DNA of 64,000 nt, from the NCBI GenBank assembly GCA_050250395.1, contig JBFWOQ010000011.1:1-64000 (forward strand). The letters are read 5' to 3'. This DNA is from JAGPUQ01 sp050250395. GTDB lineage: Bacteria > Pseudomonadota > Gammaproteobacteria > Pseudomonadales > Porticoccaceae. The position numbers and the translations under genes were made by a program. Shown here piece after piece: positions 1-8,620 of the stretch; within the stretch, counting starts at the first letter, position 1; every line of letters starts with the position of its first letter. Under the pieces are notes generated by a model, which ran no database searches, was not told the DNA's origin, and saw only the letters and a program-made list of their open reading frames with translations.

Positions 1-210
1 CAGCGTCTGGTAGAGCACACGTTCCTGTACGGTCCGATCGTTGCTGAACAGGTAGAGCGCCAATGGGCGCTCGCCGGCGTTGATGTAATCGAGCACTTCG
101 TCGAGGCTGTCATAGGGCATCACCGTCGGCAGCGGGCCGAAGATTTCCTCCTGGACGATGCGCATCGGGGGATTCAGGGCGAGCAAGCACTCCGGTTGCA
201 ATGGCTTTTT
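1..210 (-). pseudogene. Aldehyde dehydrogenase C-terminal remnant, cut by the window's left edge
   Basis: The minus strand encodes a stretch containing MRIVQEEIFGPLPTVMPYD followed by RPLALYLFSND. This matches the region after the catalytic cysteine in NAD(P)-dependent aldehyde dehydrogenases, most like the coniferyl aldehyde dehydrogenase group (EEIFGP motif). The frame is closed upstream by TGA at 211-213, and gpsA starts divergently at 253. The Rossmann domain and catalytic half, roughly 350 residues, therefore have no room. The protein-like frame runs right up to the stop with no plausible start except internal ATG/TTG codons. It is read as the 3' remnant of a gene whose 5' part was lost; a contig misjoin is the alternative. 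Confidence 0.75.
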
Positions 211-211
211 T

Positions 212-233
212 CAGGCGCCGATAATGGCGCCTG
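212..233. repeat. Perfect inverted repeat upstream of gpsA
   Basis: CAGGCGCC (212-219) and GGCGCCTG (226-233) are perfect inverted copies around a 6-base AT-rich loop. A run of six T lies on the left side, so on neither strand is the hairpin followed by a U-tract. It is not a convincing terminator. It marks the break between the aldehyde dehydrogenase remnant and the gpsA leader. Confidence 0.5.
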
Positions 234-252
234 TCCCGGCTGGCGAAATACC

Positions 253-1269
253 ATGGTTGCACCCACCAAGATCGCCGTGCTCGGTGGTGGCAGCTTCGGC
301 ACCGCCATCGCCAACATGGTCGCCGGCAACGGTCACGAGGCGGTGCTGTGGATGCGCGATGCCGCCTATGCCGCCCAGTGTCAGGCGACGCGCAGCAATC
401 CCCGGTATCTCCCCGACTATCCCCTGGAACCCAAGCTCGCCATCACCGCCGATCTGGCGGCTGCACTGGCCGGGGCTCGAGTGGTGTTCTTTTCGGTGCC
501 GACTGCCGCCTTTCGCGCCGTGGCGCGGTTGGCCGCGCCCCACATCGCGGCGGGGACGGTGGTCATCAGTACCGCCAAGGGTTTTGCGCCGGAAGGTTTC
601 ACGCGGATGAGCGAGGTGCTCGGCGAGGAGCTTCCCGGTGCGCGCGTCGGCGTCATCAGCGGACCCAACCTGGCGCGCGAGGTGGCGCGTCATGCCATCA
701 CGGCGACGGTGATCGCGAGTGCCGATCCGGAGGTCTGCGCGCTGGTGCAGTCGCTGCTGGTCACGCCGTATTTTCGGGTCTATGCGAATCCGGACGTGTT
801 CGGCGTCGAACTCGCGGGCGCGCTCAAGAACATCTATGCCATCGAAGCGGGCATGGCCACCCAGATGGGACTCGGGCAGAACACCATGGCCGTGCTGCTG
901 ACGCGCAGCCTGGCGGAAATGACGCGCTTTGCCGCCACGCTCGGCGCCAATCCCATGACCTTTCTGGGGCTCGGCGGCGTCGGGGATCTGTTTGTCACCT
1001 GCACTTCGCCCCTGAGCCGCAACTTCCGCATCGGCCGGGCGCTGGCGGCGGGGGAAGCGCTGGAGGCGGCGGTCGCCGCCATCGGTCAGGTGGCGGAGGG
1101 CATCAACACCACCCGCATCGTCAAGCGCAAGGCGGACGAGCTGGGCGTCTATATGCCGTTGGCGAGCGCGCTGCATGCGGTGCTGTTCGAGGGACGGTCG
1201 ATTTCGCGGGTGCTCGCCGGCCTGGCGGTGTCCGAGCGCAGCGACGATGTCGAGTTCCGGGTCGGCTGA
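253..1269 (+). CDS. gpsA: Glycerol-3-phosphate dehydrogenase [NAD(P)+]
   Basis: Reduces dihydroxyacetone phosphate to sn-glycerol-3-phosphate for phospholipid synthesis; a cytoplasmic enzyme. The 338-residue product begins MVAPTKIAVLGGGSFG, with the dinucleotide-binding GGGSFGTA near residues 11-18. SGPNLA lies around 136, the family's catalytic lysine in ALKNIYAIEAG around residue 192, and GLGGVGDLFVTC near 240. Length is normal. The start at ATG 253 is preferred to the upstream in-frame ATG at 196 because the family begins about six residues before the nucleotide motif. sixA follows after 25 bases, so the two are probably cotranscribed. Confidence 0.96.
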   Translation: MVAPTKIAVLGGGSFGTAIANMVAGNGHEAVLWMRDAAYAAQCQATRSNPRYLPDYPLEPKLAITADLAAALAGARVVFFSVPTAAFRAVARLAAPHIAAGTVVISTAKGFAPEGFTRMSEVLGEELPGARVGVISGPNLAREVARHAITATVIASADPEVCALVQSLLVTPYFRVYANPDVFGVELAGALKNIYAIEAGMATQMGLGQNTMAVLLTRSLAEMTRFAATLGANPMTFLGLGGVGDLFVTCTSPLSRNFRIGRALAAGEALEAAVAAIGQVAEGINTTRIVKRKADELGVYMPLASALHAVLFEGRSISRVLAGLAVSERSDDVEFRVG

Positions 1270-1294
1270 CCCGTTTTCCGCAGGGAACCGCGCC

Positions 1295-1753
1295 ATGAAA
1301 CTCTATGTATTGCGCCATGGCGAGGCCGAACCCCATGCGCCCTCGGATGCCGCGCGCCGGCTGACGCCGCGGGGCGAGGCCGAGGTGCGGGCGGTGGCGC
1401 TCGCCTGTGCGCAACGACTCGCCGGGTTGCAACGGGTCGTCACCAGTCCCTATCAACGCGCTCGGCAGACGGCGGCGGAGCTGATGCGCAGCCTGAATTT
1501 TGCCGGCGAGCTGCTGGTCGAGACCGCGCTCACCCCGGCCGGCGACGCCGGGCAGGTTGCGACGCTGATCGAAGCGCTGGGCGGCGAGGTGCTGCTGGTC
1601 AGCCATCAGCCGCTGGTGGGCGAGCTGCTGCATTACCTCACCGATAGCGAGGACCTTGTGCCCATGGGTACCGCTTATCTGGCGGCGCTGGATGTCACCG
1701 CCTGCACGCGCGGCGGGGCGCGCCTGCTCTGGCTGGAACGTCCGCCCGGTTGA
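1295..1753 (+). CDS. sixA: Phosphohistidine phosphatase SixA (histidine phosphatase family)
   Basis: Small (152 aa) cytoplasmic histidine phosphatase that removes phosphate from phosphohistidine on HPt or PTS-type carrier proteins. It has the RHG catalytic triad at residues 7-9 (VLRHGEAEP), the TSPYQRARQTA arginine motif near 50-60, and the second catalytic histidine in LVSHQPLV at about 104. The start is ATG 1295; the longer in-frame extension overlaps gpsA. It probably shares gpsA's transcript. Its last about 15 codons are duplicated at 3990-4037, just before the alpha/beta hydrolase. Confidence 0.9.
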   Translation: MKLYVLRHGEAEPHAPSDAARRLTPRGEAEVRAVALACAQRLAGLQRVVTSPYQRARQTAAELMRSLNFAGELLVETALTPAGDAGQVATLIEALGGEVLLVSHQPLVGELLHYLTDSEDLVPMGTAYLAALDVTACTRGGARLLWLERPPG

Positions 1754-1758
1754 GCCTG

Positions 1759-1876
1759 GCAGCTTGTTGAAAAACTGCTGTGGCAGCCATCTGCTTCGTT
1801 GCGCGGTGCTCGCTCCCTCGCCTATCTGTCTGATATGTCTCGGTCGCTGCGCGCCGTGCGCCTCGCATCTGGCCGC
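1759..1876 (+). repeat. Dispersed repeat, copy A (one end only)
   Basis: Starts CAGCTTGTTGAAAAACTG and continues for about 115 bases that are nearly identical (I count about six differences) to the inverted copy at 12166-12312. The left end matches the terminal inverted repeat of that copy. The right terminal repeat is missing and sequence diverges at about 1876. There is no coding potential. Other full or partial members are at 5555, 27941, 42296 and 57165. Confidence 0.85.
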
Positions 1877-2023
1877 CAATCGACGCTTGACCCGCCCCAA
1901 CGGCTAACCCACACTCGGCGCCCAACGCAGAAATGGCTGCCCACCACATTGATCGGCGCAAGACTGCCGCGGTCGGCGTAATCTGTGGATGGAAGCCACA
2001 GCGCCGTCACCCCGGAGCCTGCA

Positions 2024-2866
2024 ATGCCCGGCGTCCCCCGCCACGCCACGATCATCATTCCCACCCACGATCATGGCCTCGCGCTGCGCTACCCGCTGGC
2101 AAGCCTGAAACGGCAAACGCTGGACGACTTCGACGCCTTCGTCATCGGCGACGGCGTGCCGGACGCGCTCAAGGCGGCCTTGCACGAACTCGTCGCCGAC
2201 GATCAGCGCTTCCATTTCATCGATCGCCCCAAGCATGTCCGGCGGGGCGAACCTTACCGTCACGAAGTGCTGCGGAAAGCGGCGGACGGCATCGTCTGCT
2301 ATCTCGCCGACCGCGATATCTGGCTGCCCGATCACCTCGAGCAGATGTGGGGCCTTCTCCAGTCCGCCGACTACGCGCACTCCCTCCCGCTGCACGTTCT
2401 CCCGGACGGCAGTTACCGGGCGTTCCCCGTCGATCTCGGCTTTGCCGGCTATCGGTGGATGATGTGCGCCGTCAACGACAATCGCATCCCGTTCTCCTGC
2501 TTCGCGCATACGCTGGCCGCATACCATCGATTGCCGGAGGGCTGGGCCACGACGCCGGACAACCTGTGGACCGACCTGCACATGTTCCGCAAGTTCTTTG
2601 CCAGCGACAGCCTGTGTGGAACGAGCGGTCTTGCGCCCACCGCCGCAACCTTTCCGACGCCGCCGCGCAAGCACTGGTCGAGCGAGCAACGACTGGCGGA
2701 ACTGGATGCGTGGTGGCAGCGTCTGGATTCCGATGGGGGCAGGGCCAGGTTCGCACAGGCTGTCTTGCAGGCGACGGTCCGCGCCCATCGCGAAGAGGCG
2801 GTGCGCCTGGGCCAGTACGCGCAACAGCTTCAGCAGCAGCTCGATCGACGTCAGGGCGCCGGATAG
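2024..2866 (+). CDS. Family 2-type glycosyltransferase (GT-A fold)
   Basis: The product (280 aa) opens with HATIIIPTHDHGLALRYPLASLKRQTLDDF, the start of a GT2 fold. An acidic LADRDIW motif near residue 100 sits where the metal/nucleotide-binding DxD is expected. No membrane segment is seen, so it is probably a cytoplasmic sugar transferase; donor and acceptor are unknown. ATG 2024 is preferred because CCGGAG precedes it at a normal distance; GTG 1985 would add 13 residues. The C-terminus is Gln/Arg-rich (QQLQQQLDRRQ). It lies with the cupin gene in a block inserted between sixA and its duplicated tail. Confidence 0.75.
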   Translation: MPGVPRHATIIIPTHDHGLALRYPLASLKRQTLDDFDAFVIGDGVPDALKAALHELVADDQRFHFIDRPKHVRRGEPYRHEVLRKAADGIVCYLADRDIWLPDHLEQMWGLLQSADYAHSLPLHVLPDGSYRAFPVDLGFAGYRWMMCAVNDNRIPFSCFAHTLAAYHRLPEGWATTPDNLWTDLHMFRKFFASDSLCGTSGLAPTAATFPTPPRKHWSSEQRLAELDAWWQRLDSDGGRARFAQAVLQATVRAHREEAVRLGQYAQQLQQQLDRRQGAG

Positions 2867-2877
2867 GGTGCGAGCAC

Positions 2878-2899
2878 GACCAGGACCAGGACCAGGACA
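2878..2899 (+). repeat. Hexanucleotide tandem repeat GACCAG
   Basis: Three and a half direct copies of GACCAG sit in the short gap between the glycosyltransferase and the cupin gene. The last AGGAC also provides the likely ribosome-binding sequence of the cupin gene. Copy-number change here could alter spacing to that start. Confidence 0.6.
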
Positions 2900-2908
2900 G
2901 GACCTCAC

Positions 2909-3466
2909 ATGAAAAAGGCATGGCAACTGCCGGGCTGCCGCAAGGACGCCCAGAGCATCACCCTGGACTGGCAACCGAGCGATCCGCGGTGGATCGAAGG
3001 CGTGCGCGTGCGCGAGAGCCGCAATGTCATCAAGGGCAACGGCCATCTCACGGAGATGTACCGGCGCGACTGGCTGGACGAGGACGCGGCGATCGATCAG
3101 GTATTCCAGGTCACCCTTCATCCGGGCGGGCTGTCGGCCTGGCATGCGCACGGCGCGACGACCGATCGATTGTTCGCCGTTACCGGCAGCCTGCTGATCG
3201 TCCTCTACGATGCGCGCCAGGATTCGCCCACTCACCGCCTGATCAACGAGTTCCGCTGCGGGTTGGCGCGTCCGACGCTGATCCTGGTGCCGCCAGGCGT
3301 ATGGCACGGCGTGCACAACATCGGCCATGAGCCGGCCATTCTCGTCAACATGGTCGACCGGGCCTACCGTTACGAAGACCCCGACCATTGGCGCCTGCCG
3401 GCCGACACCGGTGAAATTCCCTACCGTTTCAGCGCCCCGAGCGGCACCGCCGACGCGCTGCGCTGA
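2909..3466 (+). CDS. Cupin-fold protein, possibly RmlC-like sugar epimerase or isomerase
   Basis: A 185-residue single-domain protein. LHPGGLSAWHAHGATTDRLFAV (about residues 70-92) and PPGVWHGVHNIG (about 130) form a cupin/jelly-roll pair with the usual histidines. The layout resembles dTDP-4-dehydrorhamnose 3,5-epimerase relatives. Its position directly after a glycosyltransferase fits a role in sugar modification, but the substrate cannot be read. ATG 2909 follows AGGAC. The gene seems to end the insert's GC-rich part; the DNA downstream is noticeably more AT-rich. Confidence 0.7.
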   Translation: MKKAWQLPGCRKDAQSITLDWQPSDPRWIEGVRVRESRNVIKGNGHLTEMYRRDWLDEDAAIDQVFQVTLHPGGLSAWHAHGATTDRLFAVTGSLLIVLYDARQDSPTHRLINEFRCGLARPTLILVPPGVWHGVHNIGHEPAILVNMVDRAYRYEDPDHWRLPADTGEIPYRFSAPSGTADALR

Positions 3467-3621
3467 CGCGCGGCGAGCCCGGGTGCAAGCCGGTTCGCAC
3501 GCGAGAATCCCGCTGCTCGGGCCGATCGGGCGAGCCCACGCGATGTCTATTTACCTCTTTATTGCCTGTGCTACCCTTATGCCCGATATGCTGTCTACTG
3601 TGGTGCCTAATGGGGAGCCAT

Positions 3622-3795
3622 ATGAAAAAGATGCTCATTGTCGGCCTGATATTGGGAGCAACGGTTTACGGTGTTTCAGTCGGTCTCGATAACGTCAAAG
3701 ATGATTTGTATCAGCAGGCCGCGATCCGGTGCGCGATGAACCCAGAGCAAGCTAACTGTGATCAATTCAACCCTGCGGCAGGCGTCAAGCCGTGA
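3622..3795 (+). CDS. Small membrane-anchored hypothetical protein
   Basis: Encodes 57 residues: MKKMLIVGLILGATVYGVSVG is a signal/anchor sequence, followed by a polar tail with two cysteines (IRCAMNPEQANCDQF). GGGGAG stands five bases before ATG 3622, a good ribosome-binding site. No family is recognised. The AT-rich composition of the gene and its leader differs from its neighbours and suggests recent acquisition. It could be periplasmic with a disulfide between the two cysteines. Confidence 0.55.
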   Translation: MKKMLIVGLILGATVYGVSVGLDNVKDDLYQQAAIRCAMNPEQANCDQFNPAAGVKP

Positions 3796-3989
3796 CAGAT
3801 TTAGTCGCCGCAAAGTTGAGAATCGGAGTCTCTGTCGAAACTGCTGCGACCGGAGTAAAGACGCTATCTTGTATGGCCCCGCCGCTGTTGTCGTGACGTT
3901 GACCCAATAAACGCCGGTATCGCGAGTTATCCTACTGGAACCGCCGGCTATCGCCACGCCACAGCGCAGACCGGCAGGGCGACGGTGAT

Positions 3990-4037
3990 TCAACGCTGCG
4001 GGCGCGCCTGTTCTGGCTCGAACCTCCGCCCGGCTGA
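3990..4037 (+). pseudogene. Duplicated 3' end of sixA
   Basis: Translates as RARLFWLEPPPG followed by stop, against GARLLWLERPPG-stop at the true sixA end (1708-1753). The nucleotide match continues a few bases past the stop (TGAGCTTGGC versus TGAGCCTGGC). No start or upstream sixA sequence is present. It marks the right border of the roughly 2.2 kb segment 1754-3990 and implies the ancestral order gpsA-sixA-alpha/beta hydrolase-folE. Confidence 0.8.
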
Positions 4038-4079
4038 GCTTGGCCTCGCGCCGAACTTTTCGCAGTACGGGTTGCCGCC

Positions 4080-4933
4080 ATGACCTCCGTCGAACACAGG
4101 TTTTCCTACGATGGCCTCCGCATTGCCGCCACCGAATGGGGCGATCCCGCCGGTATTCCGGTGTTGGCCCTGCACGGCTGGCTCGACAACTGCGGCAGTT
4201 TCGCGCCCCTGGGCCGCTTGCTGCGGCAGGTGCGCCTGATCGCGCTCGATCTGCCCGGTCACGGTCACAGCAGCCACCGCTCGGCGGACGGCACCTACAA
4301 CATCTGGCAGGACGTGGGGGTGGTGCATGCGGTGGCCGGGCAACTCGGCTGGGAGCGTTTCGCGCTGCTCGGGCATTCGCGCGGCGCCATGATCTGCACC
4401 CTGACCGCGGGGACCTTTCCCGAGCGGGTCAGCCATCTTGGGCTGCTTGACAGTTTCGTCCCGGCGACGGTGGCGACCGCCGTCGAGCCTGAACAGTTGC
4501 GCAGCGCCATCCTCGACCGCGCGGCACGCCGCGGTCAGGCGCCGCGTCTGTATCCGGATATCGAGGCACTGACGGCGACCCGGTTGCGGGGTCTCTCGCC
4601 ATTGTCGGCGCTGTCCAAGCCCGACATCGTGGCGCGCGGGATGGAGGCGGTCGCGGGCGGCTATCGCTGGCGCAGCGATGAAAAACTCAAACTCAATTCC
4701 GAGCTCAAGCTGATGCCGGAACTGGTGCGCGCTTTCGTCGAGCGCATCGCCTGCCCGATCCTGCTGCTGTTGTCGGATATCGAGCGGGTGGCACGGTTCT
4801 ACGGCATGGAGGCGCACGCGCGGGACATGGAAATCGCCGAGGTGCGCGGCGGTCACCATTTCCACATGGAGGAGCCCGCGCCGGAAGTGGCGCGGCGGCT
4901 GGATGCATTTTTCGGTCGCCGCGCCGCGCAATC

Positions 4934-4961
<28 letters not shown>
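4080..4961 (+). CDS. Alpha/beta-fold hydrolase
   Basis: A 293-residue cytoplasmic serine hydrolase. It has the oxyanion motif LHGWLDNCGSF (about 31-41), the nucleophile elbow LGHSRGAM with Ser about 100, and a late histidine in GGHHFHMEEP near 260. DLPGHGHSSH is typical of MhpC/BioH-like esterases. Substrate is unknown. The gene's last 28 bases overlap the end of folE on the other strand. The duplicated sixA tail just upstream suggests it once followed sixA directly. Confidence 0.85.
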
Positions 4962-5473
<512 letters not shown>

Positions 5474-5553
5474 TGGGCGAGGGTTGTCGGTAGCGGACGG
5501 CTACCCTAAGTGAGGAAACCCGAAAGGTAAAGACTTGCGCCAGCCCGCCGCCT

Positions 5554-5612
5554 GGCAGCTTGTTGAAAAGCTGCTGTGGCAGCCCCCTGCTTCGTTGCCG
5601 CTCCCGCCTCCG
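5554..5612 (+). repeat. Dispersed repeat, degenerate copy C
   Basis: GCAGCTTGTTGAAAAGCTGCTGTGGCAGCC..CTGCTTCGTTGCCG matches the left portion of the copies at 1759 and 12312 (inverted), then decays. It lies between folE and the esterase gene, upstream of both promoters. About 50 bases are recognisable. Confidence 0.7.
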
Positions 5613-5711
5613 GCGATCAAGATAGGCCGCTCCGCGGGAGTCAATGCGTGGGCGCTGTACGACCCGGCTGTGCTAGTCTCGACCCAAAAGCAGCCAGGTT
5701 GCGGGGGCGTG

Positions 5712-6863
5712 ATGGCCACTGATTCGCAAGACCCCGATTTGCAGGACTCTCAGCTGCGGAGCTATGACCGTCAGCGCGAAGTGCTGGAGCATTTTCTGCT
5801 GGCGACGCTGCGTGCGTTCGAAGCCGAGTTCGAGGACATCCGCTTCGGCGCGGGCGAGCTGGCGGCGTCCCAGGAACGGTTGCGGGTGGCGTTGGCGGAT
5901 CTGGTGCCCGCCACGCGGCACGGACTCGCGGAACTGACGCCGCCGCCGGCCCGCGAGGAATTTCATCGTCGCCTCCTTGACGCCGCAACCCGGTGCGAGG
6001 ACGCCGCGCAACTCTGGCGGCAGGGGCGCGGCGCGACCTTCATCAATGCCTTTGTGCAGAGCCGGCAACTGCTGGTCGAGGCGTTGACCACGCTCTACGC
6101 GTTGCGCGCCGAGCTGCCGACGCTGTCTGCCTTCTTCTGGGATGGCGTGGACCGCGCCCGGCAGCAGCCCCTGGAGCAGCCGGCTGCGGATGCCGACGCG
6201 CCGGTGGGTCTGTTGCAGGTGGCGGCGGGGGACGACCACGAGCGCTATGCGCTCTATGTGCCGGAGTATTACTCCCCGGCGGGGGAGTGGCCGCTGATCG
6301 TCGCCCTCCACGGCGCGTCCGGCACCGGCGCCGAATACCTCTGGACCTGGCTGCGGCTCGCCAAGACCCACGGCTATCTGGTGCTGGCGCCCAAATCCAC
6401 CGACATCACCTGGTCGATTCTCGAACCTCATCTGGATATTGCGTCGGTGACCGGCGCCATCGACCGGGTGTGCAATGAGTACCGGATCGATCGCCGGCGG
6501 CTGTATCTCACCGGTCTGTCGGACGGCGCCACCTTCAGCTATCTGCTGGCGTTTCTGGCGCCCGAGTATTTCGCCGGCGTGGCGCCCATCGCGGGCGAGC
6601 TGAGTCAGGTCGCGGAGCCCTTGCTGCGCCGTCGGGAAGGTCGCGAGGTACCGCTGCTGGTGGTGCACGGAGCGCACGATCACATTTTCCCGATCGAAAC
6701 CGTGCGCAGTACCTGTGGACTGCTGACCCATCTCGAATACGACATCCGCTTCGACGAGCTGCCGGACTGGGGTCACGCCTATCCCTACCGGATCAATCGG
6801 GAGCGCGTGTTGCCCTGGTTCGAGGCGTTGGCGGCGCGGGCGCCCGCAAGCGCCGACACCTAG
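5712..6863 (+). CDS. Carboxylesterase/phospholipase-like alpha/beta hydrolase (PHB depolymerase-like fold)
   Basis: The product (383 aa) has an Arg/Glu-rich alpha-helical N-terminal half of about 170 residues with no recognised domain. A C-terminal serine hydrolase follows: LIVALHGASGTGAEYLW, the nucleophile elbow LTGLSDGATFSYLL, an acid in VVHGAHDHIFP and a histidine in WGHAYPYR. No signal peptide is visible, so it is cytoplasmic. ATG 5712 is chosen because upstream codons run through the repeat at 5554. The function of the helical domain is unknown; the hydrolase part resembles LpqC/poly(3-hydroxybutyrate) depolymerase relatives. Confidence 0.75.
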   Translation: MATDSQDPDLQDSQLRSYDRQREVLEHFLLATLRAFEAEFEDIRFGAGELAASQERLRVALADLVPATRHGLAELTPPPAREEFHRRLLDAATRCEDAAQLWRQGRGATFINAFVQSRQLLVEALTTLYALRAELPTLSAFFWDGVDRARQQPLEQPAADADAPVGLLQVAAGDDHERYALYVPEYYSPAGEWPLIVALHGASGTGAEYLWTWLRLAKTHGYLVLAPKSTDITWSILEPHLDIASVTGAIDRVCNEYRIDRRRLYLTGLSDGATFSYLLAFLAPEYFAGVAPIAGELSQVAEPLLRRREGREVPLLVVHGAHDHIFPIETVRSTCGLLTHLEYDIRFDELPDWGHAYPYRINRERVLPWFEALAARAPASADT

Positions 6864-6864
6864 G

Positions 6865-6893
6865 TTTTCATTGGCATGGCTTTGGCGTAGAAT
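6865..6893 (+). promoter_or_regulatory. Candidate sigma70 promoter of the rpsP operon
   Basis: TTTTCA (6865-6870) and TAGAAT (6888-6893) are separated by 17 bases, about 60 bases before rpsP. The -35 box is weak; the -10 box is one base from consensus. Confidence 0.5.
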
Positions 6894-6954
6894 CGCGCGC
6901 CTTCACCGTGCCGTGCAGGTGCGGAAGCAGACTCGAACATACCCAGGACATGTC

Positions 6955-7221
6955 ATGGTAAAGATCCGGTTGGCTCGTGGCGGGGCGAAAAAGCGTCCCT
7001 TCTATCATCTGGTTGTCACTGACGACAGAACGGCGCGTGACGGCCGCTTCATCGAGCGCGTGGGGTTTTTCAATCCCATCGCCAAGGGTGGTGAAGAGCG
7101 CTTGCGCATCAACGCCGCGCGTGTCGAGCACTGGTGCAAACTGGGTGCGCAGGTAACGCCGCGGGTCGCTGACCTGGTGCGTGAAGCCGGCAAGAGTGCA
7201 GCGGCGCAAGCCACCGCCTGA
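6955..7221 (+). CDS. rpsP: 30S ribosomal protein bS16
   Basis: An 88-residue ribosomal protein with the family N-terminus MVKIRLARGGAKKRPFYHLVVTD and the GFFNP motif. It binds 16S rRNA during assembly of the 30S body. First gene of the conserved rpsP-rimM-trmD-rplS operon. Start ATG 6955 gives the standard N-terminus. Confidence 0.98.
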   Translation: MVKIRLARGGAKKRPFYHLVVTDDRTARDGRFIERVGFFNPIAKGGEERLRINAARVEHWCKLGAQVTPRVADLVREAGKSAAAQATA

Positions 7222-7225
7222 CCCG

Positions 7226-7780
7226 GTGTTGCGCCCGGCGAATCCTCAGGAGGCGCCGGAGCAGCCTCTGAAAGTCGGCCGCATCGCGGGCGTGTACGGC
7301 ATCAAGGGCTGGGTAAGAATCGAATCCTGCACCGCGCCGGTCGGCAATGTCCTGAACTACCGGCCCTGGTGGCTGTGCGAAGCAGGTGTCTGGCGAACCC
7401 TGGAACACGACGCCGGCCGGACGCAGGGCCAGCAGGTGGTGGCCCATTTGGTGGGCGTGGACGATCGGGATCAGGCGCGGCGCTACTGCCAGTTCGACAT
7501 CCATGTCGAACTGGCCCAGTTGCCGGCCCTTCCCGAAGACGAATATTACTGGCATGAGTTGATCGGGCTCGCGGTGTACGGGCGCGCCGACGGATGCCGG
7601 GTGCGCTTGGGTACGGTGACCGCGTTGATCGAGACCGGCGCCAACGATGTGCTGGTGGTGCGCGGCGACGACCAGAGCCGGGATCGTGCGGAGCGGTTGA
7701 TTCCCTATGTCACCCCGGTGGTGCTGGCGGTCGACCGCGTTGCAGGCACCCTGGATGCGGACTGGGATCCCGATTATTGA
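7226..7780 (+). CDS. rimM: Ribosome maturation factor RimM
   Basis: Binds bS19/30S and helps 16S rRNA maturation. VGRIAGVYGIKGWVRIES is the N-terminal RimM barrel, and EYYWHELIGLAVYG begins the PRC-type barrel; the C-terminus is LDADWDPDY, as usual. The start is uncertain. GTG 7226, just after the rpsP stop, gives 184 residues, near normal. GTG 7181 would overlap rpsP by 41 bases. A strong AGGAGG at 7248-7253 has no standard start codon at the right distance. Translational coupling to rpsP is likely. Confidence 0.93.
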   Translation: MLRPANPQEAPEQPLKVGRIAGVYGIKGWVRIESCTAPVGNVLNYRPWWLCEAGVWRTLEHDAGRTQGQQVVAHLVGVDDRDQARRYCQFDIHVELAQLPALPEDEYYWHELIGLAVYGRADGCRVRLGTVTALIETGANDVLVVRGDDQSRDRAERLIPYVTPVVLAVDRVAGTLDADWDPDY

Positions 7781-7795
7781 AAGGTCGGCGCGCCC

Positions 7796-8482
7796 ATGAA
7801 AGTCGCGGTAGTGACGTTGTTTCCGGAGATGTTCGGCGCCCTGATCGATTACGGCGTCAGCGGTCGCGCGGTGCGCACGGGTTTGCTGGACATCCGCTGC
7901 TTCAACCCGCGCGACTACACCGAGGATCGCCACCAGACGGTGGATGATCGCCCCTACGGTGGCGGACCCGGCATGGTGATGCGGCCCGAGCCCCTGGGCG
8001 CTGCCATCGCCGAAGCGCGGGGGTGGACGCAGGATGCGCGGGTGCTGTACCTGTCGCCGCAAGGCCGGGTGCTGCGCCACGATGCGGTGATGGAGATGGC
8101 CGGCGCCGCGCGGGATCTGATCCTGATTGCGGGCCGTTACGAAGGCATCGACGAGCGCATCGTGGTGCTCGAAGTCGATGAGGAATGGTCGATCGGCGAC
8201 TATGTGTTGAGCGGTGGAGAATTGCCGGCCATGGTGCTGCTGGACGCGCTGATCCGGCAACTGCCGGGAGCACTCGGCGACGCCGACTCGGCACAGCAGG
8301 ACTCTTTTGTTGCGGGTCTGCTGGATTGTCCGCACTATACGCGGCCGCCGGAATATCGGGGTCTCGGGGTGCCCGAAGTGCTGTTGTCCGGCGATCACGG
8401 CGCCATCGAGCGCTGGCGGCGCCAGCAGGCACAGGCGCGCACTCTGGCGCGGCGTCCGGACCTGCTGGGGCGAAGCGAATGA
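7796..8482 (+). CDS. trmD: tRNA (guanine-N1)-methyltransferase
   Basis: Methylates G37 in tRNAs using S-adenosylmethionine and prevents +1 frameshifting. The 228-residue protein shows the SPOUT knot motifs: YLSPQGRVL, IAGRYEGIDERI and EEWSIGDYVLSGGELPAM. HYTRPPEYRGLGVPEVLLSGDH is the C-terminal tRNA-binding signature. It follows rimM by 15 bases in the ribosomal operon. The C-terminus is slightly shorter than in E. coli, with no key motif missing. Confidence 0.97.
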   Translation: MKVAVVTLFPEMFGALIDYGVSGRAVRTGLLDIRCFNPRDYTEDRHQTVDDRPYGGGPGMVMRPEPLGAAIAEARGWTQDARVLYLSPQGRVLRHDAVMEMAGAARDLILIAGRYEGIDERIVVLEVDEEWSIGDYVLSGGELPAMVLLDALIRQLPGALGDADSAQQDSFVAGLLDCPHYTRPPEYRGLGVPEVLLSGDHGAIERWRRQQAQARTLARRPDLLGRSE

Positions 8483-8501
8483 GCGACGGGAGTTCCGTCA
8501 A

Positions 8502-8527
8502 CGAATTGCATTACCGAATTGCATTAC
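8502..8527 (+). repeat. 13 bp tandem duplication
   Basis: CGAATTGCATTAC occurs twice head to tail in the trmD-rplS gap, in a small AT-richer patch. It may reflect slippage in the rplS leader. Confidence 0.6.
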
Positions 8528-8620
8528 AGAATGGCAATAAACAGTGGCGGTCAGGATCCGGTTCCCGCGTTGGGATGCAGTGAACACCGACCAGCCGACG
8601 GCATTACGCGGGAGAAGACG

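Noticed and set aside
212..233. Hairpin before gpsA as a terminator
   Set aside because: The T-run lies on the wrong side for either direction of transcription, so it does not fit an intrinsic terminator.
1904..3388. Minus-strand open frame (494 aa) opposite the glycosyltransferase and cupin
   Set aside because: Shadow of the plus-strand genes, with no motif and no start signal.
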